Below, piece after piece: positions 8,984 to 19,339 of a DNA stretch of 64,000 bases (the stretch's first letter is position 1; every line of letters starts with the position of its first letter). This DNA is from Impatiens glandulifera (Eukaryota > Streptophyta > Magnoliopsida > Ericales > Balsaminaceae): NCBI RefSeq assembly GCF_907164915.1, contig NC_061867.1:29819751-29883750 (forward strand), written 5' to 3'. A program made the translations under genes and the position numbers. The notes under the pieces are model-generated. The model saw only the letters and a list, made by a program, of their open reading frames with translations. It did not search any database and was not told where the DNA came from.

Positions 8984-11250
8984 CAGGTCGATTTCCCTTC
9001 AGTCTACACGTTTGATCAGCAAGATGTGGTCGATATATTCAGATCCCTAGAATATTCCGGTCTTGAGAAATACCTTGTCGGGCCATTTATATTCCACGAA
9101 AAAGAAGTCAAGGAGTTTTTCAAATCGGCGATAATGGTCGGCGATTCCATTAAAGAAATGGTGAATGATACAGAAGTCTCTTTCAACGAAGCTTCTTATG
9201 CGGAGTTCTTCGAACTTCCATTAGAGGGTCACACATTCAGCCTAAACCTGCCATCTGAAGTCACGGCAGAAATGAAGACGGTTTTCATCGCCGATGGCTC
9301 AAAGATTTGACTAAACGGGAGTAAGAAGGCTCTTAAACCCTAGTTTATTTTTTTGAATGATGTGGTGCCCAAAGCGCTTCAAGGGAAGGCGGGCTCTATC
9401 CATCTATATAGTCAAGACCATTTTGACTATATGTCGGCTATTTACAAAGGGATTCAGGTCAACTGGGTCACAACTTTGTACCTGAACTTGTGCGCAATGA
9501 TCAATCAAGAGAATAAAGAAAGCGTGAAATTTGCTGCTCAATTGAGTCATCTATTGGAACATTTAGGGGTCCCCGTAAGGGATCCTGAACCGATCAACTC
9601 TACTAGGGTGTACAATGTCTTCACTGTTGCCAACACCCTTGTCCGAATGAAGAATAACAAGGAATCGTTTTCGGGAACATCAAGCCAACAGACAGGAGGA
9701 AGGTCTGTTACTCATTCCAAACAACCGGCGGCTTCTATCTTGTCGACAAGAGCTAAAAGAACGAGAACGGTAAATGAATTAGAGGCTAGCTCCACTAGTC
9801 TGAAAAGTTCTTCAAAGAAGGACTCTGGAATAGTCGATTCTAGAGTTAAGCAAGGTCCCGTCGAACTTGCTTCTATTCCTATGTCTCCCCTGTCTCCAGC
9901 TGTGAGTCAGTTAAGAAAATCCTCAAACTCATCTATTTCGAGAGGAGATAAATCAAAGGAGCCTAGGGCGTCTAAATCTGTGAAAGCATCATCAAAGGTA
10001 ACCCCTTCCCAATCTCAGGCCAAAGTGCCTAAATTTAACGTTCCTGAGTTGGAACAAGATAAGTCTGTTTCTGATGTCGGGCCAACTATTGAGCCAGTTG
10101 GTCCATATATTGAAAATTTTGACAGTGTTCCGTCTCCTGTTCGTCAAACCGAATCAGTAGCTGTTGTAGCTACAATTGTTCTTGAATCAGAGCAAGGTGT
10201 TGTTTTTACCCTTGCTACTGATATTGCACCTGAGAAAGCCCTCTCTATGTCAGTCGTAGAGCCTCCTATTTCCAATCCCGTTCCATCAAAGTTCGTAGTG
10301 ACTGGAAAGCTTGTTCCGGCAGAACCCACGCCTGGGCTCTTTGTTAAACTTCCTTCGACTCACGAAATTATGCGAGCCACCAGACAAATTGCCGGAATAA
10401 CTTTTGGAGAACCAAGACCCTTTCTAAAGCCTGTTGAGGTCATTGGAAAAGGGAAGGATATTGCAACCAACTCAAATGAGGAGGTTTCTGAAGCAACCTA
10501 TATAGTCGACCTTATGATGGAGTAGGCCAAAGCAAACGCTGCTGAGAAGATTTAGATCTATGACACTTGGGTCTTGAACATAATGTCAGTTAAATATGAT
10601 GAGGTCATCAAGGGAAAGAATATAAACAATCAATTGTTGAAGCTGGTAAACATTGAAAAGAGAGTCCTCAAATGGGCTAAGACATCAGAAGTATATGAAG
10701 CTCTTAAGAGAAAAGAGCTAGTTGAAGCAAATTTGAGAGGTCGAGCTCTCATTCCGATTCTTCAAGCCAGAAGAGACAACTTCAATCCTCTTGAGAGTAA
10801 TGCTAAGGCTGAGGAGAAAGATTTTAAAAGATTAGATGAAATCATGGAAGACTACATTTCCATCGTTCTCCGGTACGTTCATGGAGCCAGCTATTCCGGA
10901 GTTATTCCTTTTAGAAGCTCTTCTGATGAAGATGAATCAATGGATCTGTCTGACGGTGGTGGTCTTACTGTTCCGAAAGATGAGCAAGCTACTGCTCTTC
11001 TTATAGAATTGGGAAGTTTTTCAGCTGAGGAAAAATGTCTAATGACTCAACCCAATATTGAGAAAATTGAGAAACCAGTTCAAATCGGTCCTAGTATTGA
11101 AGAAGAAGAAGAATTCTATATGGAACCTGTTCAAACTCTTGTAACCCAAGAAGAAGAAATGTTGGAGTCCCCTGTTATTGAAGCAAAGGCTTCTCCAGAA
11201 AAAGAGGCCGAAATTTGTTAGCCTGATGAAGCTCACTCTGAGGGGGAACC
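8984..11250 (+). pseudogene. aORF of element C, 5' part (interrupted by element D)
   Basis: One reading frame can be followed from QVDFPSVYTF at 8984 to the D insertion at 11250. It is broken only by in-frame stops at about 9308, 9341, 10523, 10553 and 11219. No ATG is left at the position where element A has one. The N-terminal region of about 200 residues matches the aORFs of A and B (SGLEKYLVGPF, FFELPLEGHTF, QVNW). It is followed by a Ser/Pro/Glu-rich stretch (about 9650-10500), a WAKTSEVYEALKRKEL helix-rich part and an acidic stretch. The frame resumes after D at 15112. The function is unknown; no signal peptide or membrane span is seen. Confidence 0.8.
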
Positions 11251-11579
11251 TGTTATTTTTGGCACAATTAGAATCCCACATCGGAAGATGATGGGAGTGA
11301 AAGAAGTTTCTTAGTATATAAAAGAAAATATATTCACAATTAGAATAAATCCCATATCGGAAGATGATGAAAGTTGGGAAGTATCTTAGTGTATAAAAGA
11401 AACTCCCCCCTCTTTGGTTTATTAAACCCAAATCTGTATCTCTTCTTCCTTATTAATTGATAGCCTTAGTGCTCGGAGACATAGGAAACATTTTCGCCGA
11501 ACTCCGTTATCAAATTCTGTTAGTGTTCTTTCAGTTTGTTTTCCTTCTTTTGTGGTTTTGTTAGGGTTTTTCCCCTACA
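11251..11579 (+). repeat. 5' LTR of element D with a duplicated promoter block
   Basis: It runs from TGTTATTTTTGG to CCCCTACA. A block of about 65-75 bp beginning CACAATTAGAAT occurs twice in tandem. Each copy has the CCCA(C/T)ATCGGAAGATGATG motif and a TATA box (TATATAAAA at 11315, TATAAAA at 11392). A CGGAGACATAGG...CCGAACTCCG arm pair follows in the presumed R/U5. Confidence 0.9.
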
Positions 11580-11581
11580 AT

Positions 11582-11594
11582 TGGTATTAAAGCC
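11582..11594 (+). other. degenerate primer-binding site of element D
   Basis: TGGTATTAAAGCC follows the LTR after two bases. It differs at two positions from the TGGTATCAGAGCC used by element C and confirms the LTR end at 11579. Confidence 0.8.
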
Positions 11595-11611
11595 GAAGGT
11601 TCGTCCTTGGC

Positions 11612-12221
11612 ATGGTGGAGTCTTCAAAAGGGGCGTCAACTCCTTCGTCATCCTGGACGAGGACGCCGATGTCAAATTTGAAGTTTGCGGTGGAGATCTT
11701 TGATGGAACTGAGCATTTCGGCATGTGGCAAGGTGAGGTTCTAAATTGTCTTTTTCAGCAGGGTCTAGATGTTGCTATTGAGGTTGGAAAGCCAGATGGA
11801 ATAGAAGAAAAACAGTGGAGTATCATGTATCGGTTGGCGTGCGGAAAAATTTGGTCATGCCTGTCCAGAGAGCAGAAGTATGCTGTGAAGAATGAAACTT
11901 CTGCACAAATTGTGGCAAGCATTGGAGGATAAATTTCTGAAGAAGAGTGGTCAGAATAAGCTCCTTATGAAGAAGCGACTATTCCGGTTTGATTACCAAT
12001 CAGGTACTACTATGAATGAGCATATAACTAAGTTTCATGAATTAGTAGGAGATCTGTTAAACCTTGACATTAGGTATGAGGATGAAGATCTTGCGTTGAT
12101 GTTGCTATCGTCCCTTCCTAATGAATTTGAACACTTAGAAACAATGTTAATTCATTGGAAGGAAAATGTTTCTCTTGATGCTGTAAGTTCTGCTTTATAT
12201 AGTCATGAATTGAAAAAGTAG
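11612..12221 (+). pseudogene. gag of element D (frameshifted)
   Basis: ATG 11612 opens a copia gag with the NLKFAVEIFDGTEHFGMWQ opening of the UBN2-type family. Near 11890-11930 the coding sequence moves to another frame, which continues LEDKFLKKS, NEHITKFHELVGDL and SSLPNEFEHLE to a stop at 12221. Downstream Lys-rich sequence (12230-12450), where a zinc knuckle is expected, is broken by shifts and stops and shows no intact CCHC box. The protein would form the virus-like particle; this copy is dead. Confidence 0.85.
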
Positions 12222-12450
12222 GATAAAAAGAAAAGCAAAGTAGGTACAGCAGATGAAGCATTGATGGTCAAGGGCCGTCAGCAGAGCAAATCAAAAGGGA
12301 AAGGAAGAAGATCTGAAAGTAGAGTTGCCAAAGTTGAAGAAGAAAGAGAAAGATTCTAAAGATGCGAATGTTGCAGAAAATAAAGGTGATACAGATTCAG
12401 AATACTCTTTATCGATGTCACACACAACATCACATCATGATGCGTGAATA

Positions 12451-14691
12451 TTGGACTTAGCCTGCACTTATCATATGACACCAGTTCGAAAGTGGTTCTT
12501 TGACTTTAAGGAGCTAGATGGTGGAGTTGTTTACATGGGAGATGCTAATACATTTAAAATAAAGGGTATAAGTTCAATCAAGCTGAGGAATGATGACGGA
12601 TCCACCAGAATTATTAGAGATGTTCGGTACATACCGAATATTAAAAAGAATCTCATTTCTTTGGGGGCCTTGGAGACGAAAGGCCTACATGTGAAATTGG
12701 AAAATGGAGTTCTTAGGGTAATATCTAGAGCACTAGTGATGTTGAAAGCTATCAGGAAAAGTAATAATTTGTATTATTATCAAGGTAGTACAGTTAATGG
12801 AACAACAGATGTATCAACTTCCGGGAGCAGTAAGGAGTTAGAGGCAACAAAGATATGGCATATGCGATTGGGGCATGCTGGTGAAAAATCTATGCAAACT
12901 CTTGTCAAGCAAGGATTGCTGAAAGGTATAAAAGTTTGTAAATTAGATTTTTGTGAACATTGTATTCTGGGAAAACAAAGGCGAGTAAAATTTGGCACTG
13001 ATATGCATAATACCAAGGGTATTTTGGACTATGTGCACTCAGATATCTAGGGACCTGCCAAGACTCCTTCTCTTGGAGGTAGACATTACTTTGTTACTTT
13101 TGTTGACGATTTTTCTAGAAGAGTATGGGTGTTTACGATGAAGAACAAAGGTGAAGTGTTTGGGATTTTTCTTAAATGGAAAACTCAAGTTGAAGATGAG
13201 ACAGGAAGAAAGATTAAAATTCTCCGGACTGATAACGGTGGAGAATACAAGAATGATCTATTACAGAAGTTATGCCAAAAGTGTGGCATAGTTCGACACT
13301 TCACAGTTAGAAAAACACCACAATAGAATGGAGTATCAGAACATATGAACAGGACATTGGTGGAGAAAGTTCGATGTATACTGTCTAATGTTGGGTTAGA
13401 CAGTAAATTTTGGGCAGAAGTTGTGTCATACGCTCAACATTTGGTAAATCACCTACCATCATCTGCACTTGGTGGCAAAACTCCATTAGAGGTAGGGTCT
13501 GAAAAACCTGCAACTGATTATAATTCTTTGTATATTTTTGGTTCTACTTCAAATTATCATGTAGATGAATCAAAGTTGGATCCACGAGAAAAGAAGGGTT
13601 TTTTTATGGGATTTAATACGGGAGTTAAAGAAAATCGCCTCTAGTGTTTGGATGCAAAGAAAACCATTATCAGAAGAGATGTTACTTTTGATGATTATTC
13701 AATGTTGAATAAGGTAACACCAGACAATATTGATTGTACTCCGCAACAGGTGGAGTTTGAGAAGATAAAGATAAGCCCAACTATAAGTGACTCTCTGATG
13801 ACAGACGAAGAGTTAAATGAGGAAGAGGTTCCGACCTAAGAACCTTCAGAACAACGTGAATCAATTGCTGTGAATAGACCAAGACGAGTTATTCAAAAAC
13901 CAGGTCGGTTTGTTGACATGGCGGCCTATGCACTTCTAGTCGTAGATGATGTTCCATCCACCTTTTCAGATGTCAGTCGAAGTACTGAAAATGGAAAAAG
14001 GAGAGGTGTTATGGAAAATGAGATGCAATCTCTTCAGAAGAATGAGACATGCAAGTTGACGCATCTACGAAAAGGGAAGAAAGTTATTGATTGTAAATGG
14101 ATATCTGCTAAGAAAGAAGGATTTCCTGAAAAGTTTGATGTTCGCTACAAGGCAAAATTGGTAGCTAAAATCTACGCTCAGAATGAAGGAGGTGATTATA
14201 ATGAGGTACTTTCTCCTATTGTTAAACACTCTTCCATTGGAATTTTGTTGGCCTTGGTAGCGCAGATTAATTTGGAGCTAGCTCAACCAGATGTGAAGAC
14301 CGTAGACATACACGGTCATTTGAACGAGAAACTCTACATTTATCAACCAGGTGGATTCAAAATTGCTGATAAAGAAAATTGGGTTTGCAAGTTGAACAGA
14401 TCATTGTACAGGTTGAAGCAATCGTGTAGACAATGGTACAAGCGACTTGACAAGTTTATGATTGAGCACAAGTACATAAGAAGAAGATTCAGTTCATGTG
14501 TGTATTTGCTCAAATTGCAAGATGAGTCTTACATCTATCTACTCTTATACGTTGATGATATGTTGATAGCATCAAAGAGCCAATATGAAGTTGACAAATT
14601 AAAGGCTCAATTGGGTAAAGAGTTCGAGATGAAAGACATGGGGAAAACCAAATCTAATTGTTTAGATTTGGTAAACATCATCCGCGTTTGA
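12451..14691 (+). pseudogene. pol of element D: protease, integrase, reverse transcriptase (nonsense-broken, no RNase H)
   Basis: A single frame covers protease to RT, interrupted only by in-frame stops at about 12446, 13048, 13324, 13642 and 13837. The protease site reads ILDLACTYHMTP, so the expected DSG catalytic motif is lost. The integrase zinc-binding part follows (HMRLGH, then CEHC). The integrase core has its acidic residues in HSDI, TDNGGEY and SEHMNRTL. RT shows the GGDYNEVLSPIVK region, IYQPGGF and an intact LYVDDMLIAS. Soon after, at GKEFEMKDMGK, the frame jumps to unrelated residues and stops, so the RT end and all RNase H are deleted. Confidence 0.92.
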
Positions 14692-14784
14692 GTCGGCACT
14701 GAAGAGCGCCAATTGGAAGCACTGAAGGTTTATTTTTAATATTGATGATTAGGATTTGGATATTGTGCCAATGTGGAGATTTAT

Positions 14785-15111
14785 TGTTTTTGGCACAATT
14801 AGAATCCCACATCGGAAGATGATGGGAGTGAAAGAAGTTTCTTAGTATATAAAAGAAACTATATTCACAATTAGAATAAATCCCACATCGGAAGATGATG
14901 GAAGTTGGGGAAGTTTCTTAGTGTATAAAAGAAACTCTCCCCTCTTTGGTTTATTGCACCCAAATCTGTATCTCTTCTTCCTTATTAATTGATAGCCTTA
15001 GTGCTCGGAGACGTAGTCAACATTTTAGCCGAACTCCGTTATCAAATTTTGTTAGTGTTCTTTCAGTTTGTTTTCCTTCTTTTGTGGTTCTGTCAGGGTT
15101 TTTCCCCAACA
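14785..15111 (+). repeat. 3' LTR of element D
   Basis: TGTTTTTGGCAC to CCCCAACA, matching the 5' LTR with both promoter blocks. It is preceded by the purine-rich CAATGTGGAGATTTA at about 14770-14784, the likely polypurine tract, and followed directly by the TSD copy GAACC. Confidence 0.9.
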
Positions 15112-16195
15112 GAACCCTCAAAAGAAAAGGAATCAGAGAAGAGTTCTTTCGTTGAGGGGGAACAAGACATCAGTGATTCATCTTCCGAAAGTTCTAAAGA
15201 TTCTCCTCGGCCAACTCCTTTGATCAGACTGTAAATATTCATGATGATGCTGACAATACCTCCGATAAGATTCATAAGGTATGTGAAGATATTCTTGGTA
15301 ATGAAGAAGAGAAAAAGGATAAAAGTGACTCAGAGAAGGATGGACCAGAGAAATCCCTACAGGTTCACACTCATCTAAGTCCTATTCGGACCGCTCCAGC
15401 AGACTCTCAAGAGATTTCATCGAATGAAGGATCATCTGTTGGTGGTACGAAGATTATGAAGTGTATGACAACTTTGATTGGCACTCTTCATAGGAATATG
15501 GCTGAAATGCAATCCAATATGTTGAAGATTATGAAGACTCAGAAAGCAGGCAAGAAGGAAATTGCCTCTCTTCTGGAAACTCATAATGAGATGGAGCAAA
15601 CATTGAAGAAGAACACTTTCGAGATTAATTATCTCAACAAGACATTCACCAAGTTTGAAAAGATCTTATTCAAACGGCAAACCGAGTTGAACGACTGCGA
15701 CAGAGAAAATAACATTGAACTCCAAAATGAAGTCATGGATGGAATATCTCTTCTTCGAAATCAAATGGTTGAAATTCAGGGGAATATGATCGAGCCGATG
15801 CTAAGCGGTTAGAACAAGCTGATTCCTTTGCAAGGAAGATTCAGGATGAGGAAGATGCTCAAGCGGCTGCTGAAAAAGAGCAGAATCTTATTACCCAGGG
15901 TGATGACAATAGCGGTAGAAGAGGTAGTGGTGTTTCAACTAGTACCAGATCAAAGCGAAAGAAAACCGATGATGAAAGTGATAGGCCAAACAAACGCGGT
16001 GGAGGTCGCAGAAGTGATTGTGGTGGAAGAAGTGGTGGAAGAAGTGGTGTAAGCGATCGTGGTGGAAGATGTGGTGGAAGTGGTCGCGGTGGCCGCTCTC
16101 TCCCTCCTTTTCATAACCTCCTTACTGGAGAAGAATTCAGCGGTCAAGGTTTCCACTACCCACTTGATCCACTCGTGAAAAAGGAAGATCAATAA
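15112..16195 (+). pseudogene. aORF of element C, 3' part: coiled coil and Arg/Gly-rich tail
   Basis: The frame interrupted by D resumes at GAACCCTCA. After an acidic Ser-rich stretch come VHTHLSPIRTAP and a long predicted coiled coil (about 15456-15800; ASLLETHNEMEQTLKK, MDGISLLRNQMVEIQGN). A shift near 15790 leads to ADSFARKIQDEEDA, then an Arg/Gly-rich tail (about 15990-16110; repeated GGR and GGRS) and the end NLLTGEEFSGQGFHYPLDPL to TAA 16195. Coiled coil plus RGG-like tail suggests oligomerisation and nucleic-acid binding (inference). The homologue in H at 60419-61892 has the same order. Confidence 0.8.
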
Positions 16196-16380
16196 TCTTT
16201 TCTCTTTCTCCCTTAAACTATTTCATATTAGTTTGCGAACTTGGTTTCTTGGTTTCATAAACATTGTTTCTGAATAGTGGTTTTTGGAAAGTTTTTGTAA
16301 GATGGTGAACAAGTTTGATTCTTTCTTTTATTTGATGGATGTTCATTTTGTTATCTTTGCAAAGTTTTAACATCATCATC

Positions 16381-16394
16381 AAAAAGGGGGAAAT
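16381..16394 (+). promoter_or_regulatory. polypurine tract of element C
   Basis: AAAAAGGGGGAAA directly precedes the LTR, in the same CATCATCAAAAAGGGGG context as at 4591 and about 62060. It primes plus-strand cDNA in this family. Confidence 0.85.
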
Positions 16395-18945
16395 TATTGG
16401 GTCAAATTATTTTGACTAAGGGTCAAAGTATTCTAACTAATAGAATTTTTATGATGAGTGTGTTTAAAATCTAATCTAAGTCATTTAATCGTTTTTGGTG
16501 CAGGTGTATCGAAAACATTCTATATTTGACTAAATTTGAATGAGATTCATTAGACTTATTGGCCATTAGACGCATGTAGTTAGACGTGCAGTCTAACAGA
16601 AGTAGATAGACGTGCAGTCTAACAGTCGTAGTTAGATGTGCAATCTAATAGACGCAGTTAGACGTGCAGTCTAACAGACGTAGTTAGACGTGCAGTTTAA
16701 CAGATACGTAGTTAGACGTGCAGTCTAACAGATACGTAGTTAGACGTGCAGTCTAACAGATACGTAGTTAGACGTGCAGTTTAACAGGCGTAGTTAGACG
16801 TGCAATCTAACAGGAATAGTTAAACGTGTAGTCTAACAGGCGTAATTAGACGTGCAGTCTAACAGGCGTAGTTAGAAGTGCAGTCTAACAGGCGTAGTTA
16901 TACGTGAAGTCTAACAGATACGTAGTTAGACGTGCAGTTTAACAAATACGTAGTTAGACGTGCAGTCTAACAGATACGTAGTTAGACGTGCAGTCTAACA
17001 GTCGTAGTTAGACGTGCAGTCTAATAGGCGTAGTTAGACGTGAAGTCTAACAGATACATAGTTAGACGTGTAGTCTAACAGGCGTGGTTGGACGTGCAAT
17101 CTAACAGGCGTGGTTGGACGTGCAGTCTAACAGGCGTGGTTAGACGTGCAGTCTAACAGGCGTGGTTAGACGTGCAGTCTAACAGATACGTAGTTAGACG
17201 TGTAGTCTAACAGATACGTAGTTAGACGTGCAGTCTAACAGGCGTAGTTAGACGTGCAGTCTAACAGGCGTAGTTAGACGTGCAGTCTAATAGGCATAGT
17301 TAGACGTGCAGTCTAACAAGAGTAGATAGACGTGCAGTCTAACAAATATGTCGTTAGACGTGCAGTCTAACATATACGTAGTTATACGTGCAGTCGAACA
17401 GACGTAGTTAGACGTGCAGTCTAACAGACGTAGTTAGACTTGCAGTCTAACAGATACGTAGTTAGACTTGTAGTCTAACAGATACGTAGTTAGACGTGCA
17501 GTCTAACCGAGACGTAGTTAACGTGCAGTCTAACAGACGTAGTTAGACGTGCAGTCTAACAAACGTAGTTAGACCGTGCAGTCTAACAGACGTTGTTAGA
17601 CGTGCAGTCTAATAGATACGTAGTTAGACGTGCAGTCTAATAGAGACGTAGTTAGACGTGCAGTCTAACAGAGACGTAGTTAGACGTACAGTCTAACAAA
17701 CGTAGTTAGACGTGCAGTCTAATAGATGTAGTTAGACATGCAGTCTAACTCCTTCAGACTAGTCTGAAGGGAAATGTAGTTAGACGTGCAGTCTAACAGA
17801 TGAGAGTTAGACGTGCAGTCTAACTCCCTCAAATTAGTCTGAAGGGAAACATAGTTAGACGTGCAATCTAACAGATGAGAGTTAGACGTGTCGTCTAACT
17901 CCTTCAAATTAGTCTGAAGGGAATCATAGTTAGACGTGCAGTCTAACTCGTTTAGACTAGTCTGAAGGAAATCGTAATTAGAGGTGTCGTCTAATCGCAT
18001 TAGACCAGGTGGTCTCAATGATCCTACTATTAGACGAAGACATCTAACTTCATTAAACTTGTCAGTCTAATTGAAAAACTTCTAATGCCACGCTTAAGCA
18101 GTTGCTTAAACCTAGCATCTGTCTACCAACGATCAAGTAGTTGTATGCTACTCCTGCTCCACTTTTCCTTGTAGAGTAGTACGACAGCCAGTTGCAATCA
18201 ATTAACTTATGCCACGTAAGAAAATATTATTCCCACTACTTGTTTCTTGCAGGACAATCCTAGAAGAATATTCGGCGCACTACCAGATTGGTACGGCCAC
18301 GTTCATGGTGCTCAGATTTTTATGTACCTGTGTACTATGGAGGCTTTCCAATGGAAGTTCGCCACGTGTCATTATAAAACATTTGACTGTTGGCACCTGC
18401 TCTCTATTTAAAGATCTTTAAGGACAACGGAAGAATAGTCAGATACATTGCTGAACACTAAAAAACACGCAAACGAACTACTGAGATTACAATCTTAAGA
18501 ACTACTTTGTTGCTTTACTGTGTGTACATCAAGAGAGAGTTAGAATCAAAGTATTGTGTAGCTGAGTGATATTCTTCAATATACTATAATTTGAATAGAT
18601 TCTGTTCTGTTCAATAGTGAGCTAGCCTTGGAACTGTATTTGATTCTAAGAAACGTATAGTGAATCTTTCCGGTGGTTGGAAGAAGGGTGACGTATAATA
18701 GTTTTGCTTCGAACATCCATAAACAACTTCTCGTGTCATTTACATTCTGTTATTGTCTTCATCTTTGGTTCTTAAGCTTCAAACCTGAGCAAACGTTTCT
18801 GCACTTGAATCGTTCAAAAGTTTGCAAGGGTTTGTGAAGAATAGAAAGTGATTTAAATCCCTAACAGGATTTCTATCAAATCGTTTATCTGAAGCCTTCA
18901 TCAATAGCCAGACCCTTGTCTCTATTGTTGTCGTCGATCTTTTCA
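16395..18945 (+). repeat. 3' LTR of element C
   Basis: It begins TATTGGGTCAAATT (TG changed to TA) and ends CGATCTTTTCA, then the TSD copy TGCAC. At 2551 bp it is the longest LTR of the family here because its hairpin array is about 1.4 kb. A CACGTG box at 18363-18368 and TATTTAAA at 18405-18412 form the presumed promoter. The conserved GTGACGTA...CGAACATCC block lies at about 18690. Confidence 0.92.
16577..17980. repeat. longest 19-bp hairpin array (about 55 units)
   Basis: About 1.4 kb of GTTAGACGTGCAGTCTAAC-type units with 5-9 bp spacers (AGGCGTA, AGATACGTA, AGACGTA). Most point changes sit in one arm or the loop, so units form nearly perfect stems. At the end are inverted units with CTCCTTCAGACTAGTCTGAAGG. 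This array is roughly twice the length of that in the partner LTR. Confidence 0.92.
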
Positions 18946-18950
18946 TGCAC

Positions 18951-19246
18951 TCTGTAGACCACGTCTAAAGAAGTTTAGACGACGTCTAACTACACTCTTT
19001 CCTTTGACCGCGTTTGAAGTAGTTAGACGACGTCTAACTACGCGCACTCCTTGGACCATGTCTAAAGGAGTTATACGACGTCCGAATAGATAGTCTTCTT
19101 TAGATATGTACTTGCACATCGACAAATAATCCAACTTAGTTTTATTCACATCACATTATCAAAATAATGTTGTGCATATTCTCTTAAGTTAATTAATTAT
19201 TTCTTTCTTAATTAATTTTCTCTTTTATTTTAAATTGATCTAATAA
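18951..19246 (-). repeat. 3' LTR head of element B (truncated)
   Basis: Minus strand: the LTR starts TTATTAGATCAATTT at 19246, next to a GGAGATA purine tract. It matches the other LTR of B (41335 start; 30326 downwards) through the AACTTAAGAGAATATGCACA region, then enters large hairpin units (about 19085 to 18951). It shows the site CATATTCTCTTAAG uninterrupted, which is the empty counterpart of the CACTA insertion site at 30324/41271. Confidence 0.85.
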
Positions 19247-19339
19247 TATCTCCAATTTTGATGATGTTAAAACTTAGTTGAAATCAAGTTATAATGTAGA
19301 CTTAAAAACAATTGTATTAATAAGAATAAAAACTACCAA

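Larger units (their letters stand above)
11251..15111 (+). mobile_element. element D: small Ty1/copia retrotransposon inserted in the aORF of C
   Basis: The LTRs of 329 and 327 bp (11251-11579, 14785-15111) enclose a degenerate initiator-Met primer site, gag and pol. A perfect TSD GAACC lies at 11246-11250 and 15112-15116. The uninterrupted site is visible in element H at about 60797, where GAGGGGGAACCCTCAAA reads straight through. The LTRs differ by roughly fifteen substitutions by eye, so insertion is not very recent. RNase H is deleted. Confidence 0.95.
5525..18945 (+). mobile_element. element C: pol-less Sirevirus-like LTR retrotransposon carrying nested element D
   Basis: Two long LTRs (5525-7428 and 16395-18945) enclose a primer-binding site, a short gag start, a pol deletion, a spacer, an aORF and a polypurine tract. 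The flanks are a perfect 5-bp TSD, TGCAC (5520-5524 and 18946-18950). Protease, integrase and RT are absent, so C would have depended on a relative for movement. The aORF is interrupted by element D, and the LTRs have diverged, mainly in array length. The A-type internal sequences make A or a close relative the likely helper family (inference). Confidence 0.9.

Noticed and set aside
15828..16192. Overlapping frames on both strands over the Gly/Arg-rich tail (also 61531-62006)
   Set aside because: The homologue comparison between C and H supports only the frame giving the Arg/Gly-rich tail; the others are shadows.
16577..17980. CRISPR-like look of short palindromic repeats with short spacers
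   Set aside because: Spacers are only 5-9 bp and repeat themselves, there are no cas genes, and the array lies inside plant LTRs.
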